From positions 1 to 8,579 of the forward strand of contig JAQTNZ010000074.1 of assembly GCA_028713595.1 (NCBI GenBank): DNA of 8,579 nt. Reading direction: 5' to 3'. This document shows positions 5,093-8,579 of the stretch, piece after piece. Under the pieces are notes generated by a model. The model had not been told where the DNA came from and did no database searches. It worked only from the letters and a program-made list of their open reading frames with translations. The position numbers and the translations under genes are program-made. The stretch comes from Methylovulum sp. GTDB lineage: Bacteria; Pseudomonadota; Gammaproteobacteria; Methylococcales; Methylomonadaceae. Each line of letters starts with the position of its first letter. Within the stretch, counting starts at the first letter, position 1.

Positions 5093-5950
5093 TCAAGCCG
5101 CCAAGACAACGGCGGCTTTCAGTTTTTTCATTGCGTTTTGCTCCAATTGGCGGATGCGTTCGGCTGATACGTTATAGCGTTCCGCCAGCTCATGCAAAGT
5201 GGCTTTTTTGTCGGCCAACCAACGGCTGGAGACGATGTCCAAGCTGCGCTCATCCAAGGTCGCCATCGCATCGTGCAGCAAATCGTGCTCATGACCGCCC
5301 CAGTCGGCGTTTTCCAGCAAGACCGCAGGATCAGCCCCGTGCTGCTGCAAATAACTGGCAGGGGCGACAAAATTGTCTTCGTCACCATCATCATCGCTAA
5401 CATCAAACGACATGTCGCGGCTGCCCAAGCGTTTTTCCATTTCGTAAACGCTGCTTAACTGCACATCCAAGTCGGTGGCTATCGTTTCGGCTTCGTTGTT
5501 GGACAACCAGCCCAAATCTTCTTTGGATTTGCGCAAATTGAAAAACAGTTTGCGTTGGGCTTTGGTGGTGGCAATTTTAACGATGGCCCAATTTTTAATG
5601 ACGTATTCGTGGATTTCCGCCTTGATCCAATGCACGGCAAAGGACACCAATCGCACGCCCATATCAGGGTCAAAACGTTTGACGGCTTTCATCAGGCCGA
5701 CATTGCCTTCTTGGACAATGTCAGGCAAGGACAAGCCATAACCACTATAGCCTTTAGCGACATGGACGACAAAGCGCAGATTGGTCATGACCAATTGCCG
5801 TGCCGCTTCTAGGTCGCCGTGGTCACGGTATTTTACCGCCAATTCATGTTCTTGTTCTGATGACAGCTTGGGCATCTGTTTGACCAGATTCAAATAGGCA
5901 TCAAACGTTCCAACAGATAAGTTGACAGGTAAGGTTAAGGCATTGCTCAT
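5093..5950 (-). CDS. rpoH: RNA polymerase heat-shock sigma factor RpoH (sigma-32)
   Basis: RpoH directs RNA polymerase to heat-shock promoters (chaperones, proteases). The 285 residues match the usual length. Visible regions are the N-terminal LPxLSxEQEHELA-type segment (27-38), region 2 with RQLVMTNLRFVVHVAKGY (51-68), DIVQEGNVGLMKAVKRFDP (77-95) and VHWIKAEIHEYVIKNW (106-121), the RpoH box QRKLFFNLR (132-140) that separates RpoH from other sigma-70 proteins, and region 4.2 helix-turn-helix TLHELAERYNVSAERIRQLE (251-270). An acidic insert DDDGDED (186-192) lies between regions 2-3 and 4. GGGGG (plus strand 5958-5962) lies seven bases before the ATG. It is the last gene of the ftsY-ftsE-ftsX-rpoH series, the common gammaproteobacterial order. 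A perfect CIRCE operator precedes it, suggesting repression by HrcA. It ends at a strong terminator. The identity is secure. Confidence 0.98.
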   Translation of the reverse strand: MSNALTLPVNLSVGTFDAYLNLVKQMPKLSSEQEHELAVKYRDHGDLEAARQLVMTNLRFVVHVAKGYSGYGLSLPDIVQEGNVGLMKAVKRFDPDMGVRLVSFAVHWIKAEIHEYVIKNWAIVKIATTKAQRKLFFNLRKSKEDLGWLSNNEAETIATDLDVQLSSVYEMEKRLGSRDMSFDVSDDDGDEDNFVAPASYLQQHGADPAVLLENADWGGHEHDLLHDAMATLDERSLDIVSSRWLADKKATLHELAERYNVSAERIRQLEQNAMKKLKAAVVLAA

Positions 5951-5986
5951 AGATAATCCCCCGATAGGTAAAAACTCGCATAAATT

Positions 5987-6013
5987 TTAGCACTCTCCAT
6001 ATAAGAGTGCTAA
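5987..6013. promoter_or_regulatory. Perfect CIRCE operator (HrcA-binding site) upstream of rpoH
   Basis: TTAGCACTC (5987-5995), nine bases, GAGTGCTAA (6005-6013) is an exact match to the CIRCE consensus bound by the heat-shock repressor HrcA. One more base pair (T5996 with A6004) extends each arm to ten. It lies in the 81-base ftsX-rpoH gap, 36 bases before the rpoH start codon, where it would overlap or follow an rpoH promoter. On the minus strand TTATAT (5999-6004) and TAAAAT (5984-5989) are possible -10 boxes, but neither has a good -35 partner, and no sigma-32 promoter (CTTGAA / CCCCAT) is visible. In RNA it would also fold as a hairpin in the leader, which for CIRCE elsewhere affects mRNA stability. 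HrcA control of rpoH is inference; the motif match is direct. Confidence 0.88.
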
Positions 6014-6031
6014 TAATTTTTAAAGTTCCCT

Positions 6032-7066
6032 CTATTCGGGTTTAGTCCGTTGCAATTGGTAAATCAATACCCCCCAAGCCCCTAAAACGCCTAAGCCGGT
6101 GGCAATGGCGATCAATTGCAGGGTTTGCCCAAAGCTAAAAAACAGCAGATGAAAATCCCCGCCGTACAGCTTGGACAAGTGTTCTACGGACGAACGTAAG
6201 GCCAACATCAGCACGGTGACGATAAACCAGGCGGCCACGCCGGAAATAAAGCCCATCCACGCCCCAGCGTATAAAAAAGGCCGCCGGATGAAAGCATGGG
6301 TCGCCCCCATCAGTTTGGCAATAATCACTTCTTCACGGCGGCTATGCAGCTCTAGGCGAATGGTATTGGCAGTGATAAGCAGCACGGCAAGCCCCAGCAT
6401 CAGGTTCAACAAGCTGACCGCCTGCCCGCCCAAGGCGATAATCGATTGTAAGCGCTCCAGCCACAGCATATCCAACTGCGCCAATTCCACCCCTTCATTT
6501 TGCTGGAACTCATGCTGCAACGCTTCCAGATCGTCTTTATTAGTCAGGGAGTTTTTCGGCAAGACCTCAATCACTATCGGCAAGGGATTGCTTTTTAACG
6601 CATCGACCGCCGAACCAAAGCCGCTGTAGGTTTTAAACTCCTCCAAGCCCTGTTCCCTGTTTATCAAGGTGGCTTGCTGCACTTTGGGATTGTTTTTGAT
6701 GGTTTCCAGCAATTTGACGGCACGGTTATCGGACACTTCCTCTTTTAGGAACAGGGATATTTGTGTGCTGGCTTCCAGATTCCCGGTCAACTGCTGGGCG
6801 TTGACCAAGACCAGATAAAAGCCGCTGGCCAGCGAGATGGCAATCGCCAACACGGCTATCGTCATAATGGATGAAAACGGTTCCGCCACCAAACGCCCCA
6901 AACTGGAAAACAGCGCGTGGGCATGGAGGTCACGGTAAGCATTGGCCTTATCGACAAAGCCGCCCCCTGCCGCCGTATTGGGGCGGACATCCGATTTTAC
7001 CGGCTTATAAGTGGGGGTTTTTATTTCCCGCGTCTGTGGCCGCTTTTTCTGGGGGTGCTTGTTCAT
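6032..7066 (-). CDS. ftsX: Cell-division protein FtsX (ABC complex membrane subunit)
   Basis: FtsX is the inner-membrane partner of FtsE. The complex does not transport but relays ATP hydrolysis to periplasmic murein hydrolase activators during septation. The 344 residues have the expected layout: a basic, proline-rich cytoplasmic N-terminus (1-55), the first membrane segment (about 67-90), a periplasmic domain (about 92-205), and three further membrane segments near 210-233, 266-291 and 316-338. The conserved cytoplasmic loop NTIRLELHSRREEVIIAKLM (234-253) follows segment two and is diagnostic for FtsX. Length is close to the E. coli protein. The start ATG shares one base with the ftsE stop codon (TAATG), so the two subunits are translationally coupled. 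It precedes rpoH by 81 bases on the same strand; ftsX transcripts may read into rpoH. No disruption is seen. Confidence 0.96.
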   Translation of the reverse strand: MNKHPQKKRPQTREIKTPTYKPVKSDVRPNTAAGGGFVDKANAYRDLHAHALFSSLGRLVAEPFSSIMTIAVLAIAISLASGFYLVLVNAQQLTGNLEASTQISLFLKEEVSDNRAVKLLETIKNNPKVQQATLINREQGLEEFKTYSGFGSAVDALKSNPLPIVIEVLPKNSLTNKDDLEALQHEFQQNEGVELAQLDMLWLERLQSIIALGGQAVSLLNLMLGLAVLLITANTIRLELHSRREEVIIAKLMGATHAFIRRPFLYAGAWMGFISGVAAWFIVTVLMLALRSSVEHLSKLYGGDFHLLFFSFGQTLQLIAIATGLGVLGAWGVLIYQLQRTKPE

Positions 7067-7722
7067 TAACGTGCCACCAATTGCCCATGATCCAGCTTTA
7101 ACACACGGTGGTTCATTTTGCTAATCAGGGAAATGTCGTGCGAGGCGATCAACACCGTCACCCCAACCTGCTGATAATTTTCAAACAGACGCATGATTTC
7201 TGCGGACAAATCTGGGTCCAGGTTGCCGGTAGGTTCATCAGCGATAATAATCGGCGGCTTGTTGACCACCGCCCGCGCAATGCCGACCCGCTGTTGCTCG
7301 CCGCCCGACAGGGCCAGCGGGAATTTTTTCTCTTTGCCGGTCAAGCCCACCTTATCCAACACCGCCCTCACCTTACGGCCCACTTCCTGATGGCCGAAGC
7401 CGGCAATCACCAAGGGCAAGGCGACATTGTCAAACACCGTCCTATCTTGCAACAGCTTGTAGTCTTGATAAATAAAGCCCATTTTTCGGCGCAGATAAGG
7501 GATGTGCTTTTCTTTGGCGTGGCTTAAATTTTCGCCATCAAGAAAAATAGAGCCTTTATTGCACCGTTCCATGACCGCAATCAATTTTAACAAGGTACTT
7601 TTACCTGCGCCCGAATGTCCGGTCAAAAACGCCAGCTCGCCGCGCCGCAGATGAAAACTGACATCACGCAACACTTCGCCGGTTTCCTGATAACGCTTAC
7701 TGACATTGTCAAACTGTAACAT
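7066..7722 (-). CDS. ftsE: Cell-division ATP-binding protein FtsE
   Basis: FtsE is the cytoplasmic ATPase of the FtsEX division complex and recruits to FtsZ rings. At 218 residues it is a single ABC nucleotide-binding domain of usual length. Seen in order: Walker [10 protein letters not shown] (35-43), Q-loop Gln86 in FIYQDYKLL (83-91), ABC signature LSGGEQQR (138-145), Walker [13 protein letters not shown] (158-169) with catalytic Glu163, and switch His195 in IASHDIS (192-198). The [20 protein letters not shown] stretch (85-104) is typical of FtsE rather than of LolD or MacB. The start ATG lies 15 bases after the ftsY stop codon with no strong Shine-Dalgarno match, so coupling to ftsY translation is likely. 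It shares one base with the ftsX start at its end. All catalytic residues are intact. Confidence 0.96.
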   Translation of the reverse strand: MLQFDNVSKRYQETGEVLRDVSFHLRRGELAFLTGHSGAGKSTLLKLIAVMERCNKGSIFLDGENLSHAKEKHIPYLRRKMGFIYQDYKLLQDRTVFDNVALPLVIAGFGHQEVGRKVRAVLDKVGLTGKEKKFPLALSGGEQQRVGIARAVVNKPPIIIADEPTGNLDPDLSAEIMRLFENYQQVGVTVLIASHDISLISKMNHRVLKLDHGQLVAR

Positions 7723-7737
7723 AGGCGAAATTAATAG

Positions 7738-8579
7738 CTAATCGTTGGCAAACAAGGCATCGACAAAATTTTCAGCATTGAAATCTTGCAAATCATCAAT
7801 GCCCTCGCCGATACCAATAAAACGGATAGGGATGCCTGACTGTTTCGCCAAGGCAAAAATCACCCCGCCCTTTGCTGTGCCGTCCAGCTTGGTCAGCACC
7901 AAGCCGGTCAAGGCCACGGTCTCGTTAAACAATTTTGCCTGCGACAAGGCGTTTTGTCCGGTTCCAGCATCCAGCACCAACAGCACTTCATGTGGGGCGG
8001 TATCATCGAGCTTACCCATGATGCGTTTGACTTTTTTCAGCTCATCCATTAAATTCGATTTAGTATGCAAACGCCCAGCGGTGTCGGCAATCAAAACATC
8101 AATGCCTTTCGCTTGCGCCGATTGCACCCCGTCGTAAATCACCGAAGCCGAATCAGCCCCGGTATGCTGGGCGACCACATGGATATTGTTGCGCTCACCC
8201 CACGTCTGCAATTGCTCGACCGCCGCCGCCCGAAAGGTGTCACCCGCCGCCAGCATGACGCTATGGCCTTGTGCCTGTAGGCGCTTGGCTAATTTGCCGA
8301 TAGTGGTGGTTTTACCCGCCCCGTTGACACCGACAACCAAAATAACAAACGGTTTATCCTGTTTCGGGATTTGCAGAGGTTTGCTGCAAGGCTCAAGTAT
8401 GCTCAGTAATTCTTGCTTTAAGGCAGAGGATAATGCTGATCCGTCGTTCAACTGATGCCGCTCAACACTTTGTGTCAAATGTCTGATTATTTCTGTTGTA
8501 GCGTCAACACCCACATCTGCCATTATTAAACTGGCTTCAATTTCCTCCAGTAAATCGTCGTTAATTTCTTTCTGGCCTT
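7738..8579 (-). CDS. ftsY: Signal recognition particle receptor FtsY, N-terminus cut by window edge
   Basis: FtsY is the membrane-associated SRP receptor GTPase that docks ribosome-SRP complexes for co-translational membrane insertion. About 280 residues are visible, covering the NG domain. The reading frame continues without a stop codon to the window edge: the DDLLEEIEASLIMADVGVD stretch is the conserved N-domain start of FtsY, so the ATG at 8523 is an internal methionine. Numbering from that methionine, the GTPase motifs are GVNGAGKTTT (65-74, G1), GDTFRAAAVEQL (94-105), DTAGR (147-151, G3) and TKLDGTAKGG (211-220, G4 and following). The closing GIGEGIDDLQDF (237-248) is the usual C-terminal helix block. 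The acidic A domain found in gammaproteobacteria would lie outside the window. It heads the ftsY-ftsE-ftsX-rpoH order; ftsE follows after 15 bases. The identity is secure. Confidence 0.97.
   Translation of the reverse strand, partial: GQKEINDDLLEEIEASLIMADVGVDATTEIIRHLTQSVERHQLNDGSALSSALKQELLSILEPCSKPLQIPKQDKPFVILVVGVNGAGKTTTIGKLAKRLQAQGHSVMLAAGDTFRAAAVEQLQTWGERNNIHVVAQHTGADSASVIYDGVQSAQAKGIDVLIADTAGRLHTKSNLMDELKKVKRIMGKLDDTAPHEVLLVLDAGTGQNALSQAKLFNETVALTGLVLTKLDGTAKGGVIFALAKQSGIPIRFIGIGEGIDDLQDFNAENFVDALFAND

Noticed and set aside
4996..5400. 134-residue plus-strand reading frame over the terminator and the rpoH 3' end
   Set aside because: It runs through a strong terminator and is antisense to the conserved region 4 of RpoH.
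5987..6013. CIRCE repeat read as an ftsX terminator
   Set aside because: On the ftsX/rpoH strand no T-run follows the stem, and the exact arm sequence and nine-base spacing match the HrcA operator.
8521..8523. ATG at 8523 as the start of ftsY
   Set aside because: The frame stays open to the window edge and the 18 upstream residues are conserved FtsY N-domain sequence, so this is an internal methionine.

Overview
The window looks like chromosomal DNA from a gammaproteobacterial methanotroph (type I, Methylococcales, perhaps near Methylomonas or Methylobacter). Two lines of evidence support this. The ftsY-ftsE-ftsX-rpoH order on the right is the classical gammaproteobacterial arrangement. The left half carries serine-cycle genes (malyl-CoA lyase, serine-glyoxylate aminotransferase, hydroxypyruvate reductase), which many type I methanotrophs keep alongside the ribulose monophosphate pathway. 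The genus is an inference; no rRNA gene is present.

Left part (1-4417): a malyl-CoA lyase gene (minus strand, cut by the left edge) is divergent from sga (plus strand) across a 359-base gap. That gap holds a good sigma-70-type promoter for the lyase, a candidate promoter for sga and several inverted repeats. After sga come one or two hairpins that may terminate only partly. An AT-richer pair of genes follows: a TPR-like helical-repeat protein and a small HEPN-fold protein. These join each other and hprA by two successive ATGA overlaps, so hprA is translationally coupled to a gene pair that has no known role in C1 metabolism. Sga makes hydroxypyruvate and glycine from serine and glyoxylate; HprA reduces hydroxypyruvate to glycerate; malyl-CoA lyase supplies the glyoxylate.

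Middle (4418-5092): a REP-like palindromic element, a 13-base palindrome and two leader hairpins precede a 79-residue conserved gammaproteobacterial protein (TIGR02647-like). A symmetrical terminator follows and serves both converging transcription units.

Right part (5093-8579, all minus strand): ftsY (cut by the right edge), ftsE, ftsX and rpoH. They cover SRP-dependent membrane targeting, the FtsEX division ABC complex and the heat-shock sigma factor. The 81-base ftsX-rpoH gap contains a perfect CIRCE operator (TTAGCACTC, nine bases, GAGTGCTAA). This suggests that rpoH itself is repressed by HrcA, joining the two heat-shock circuits.

The most noteworthy items are the CIRCE site at rpoH and the TPR-HEPN pair coupled to hprA. 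No tRNA, rRNA, CRISPR array, transposase or integrase gene was seen.
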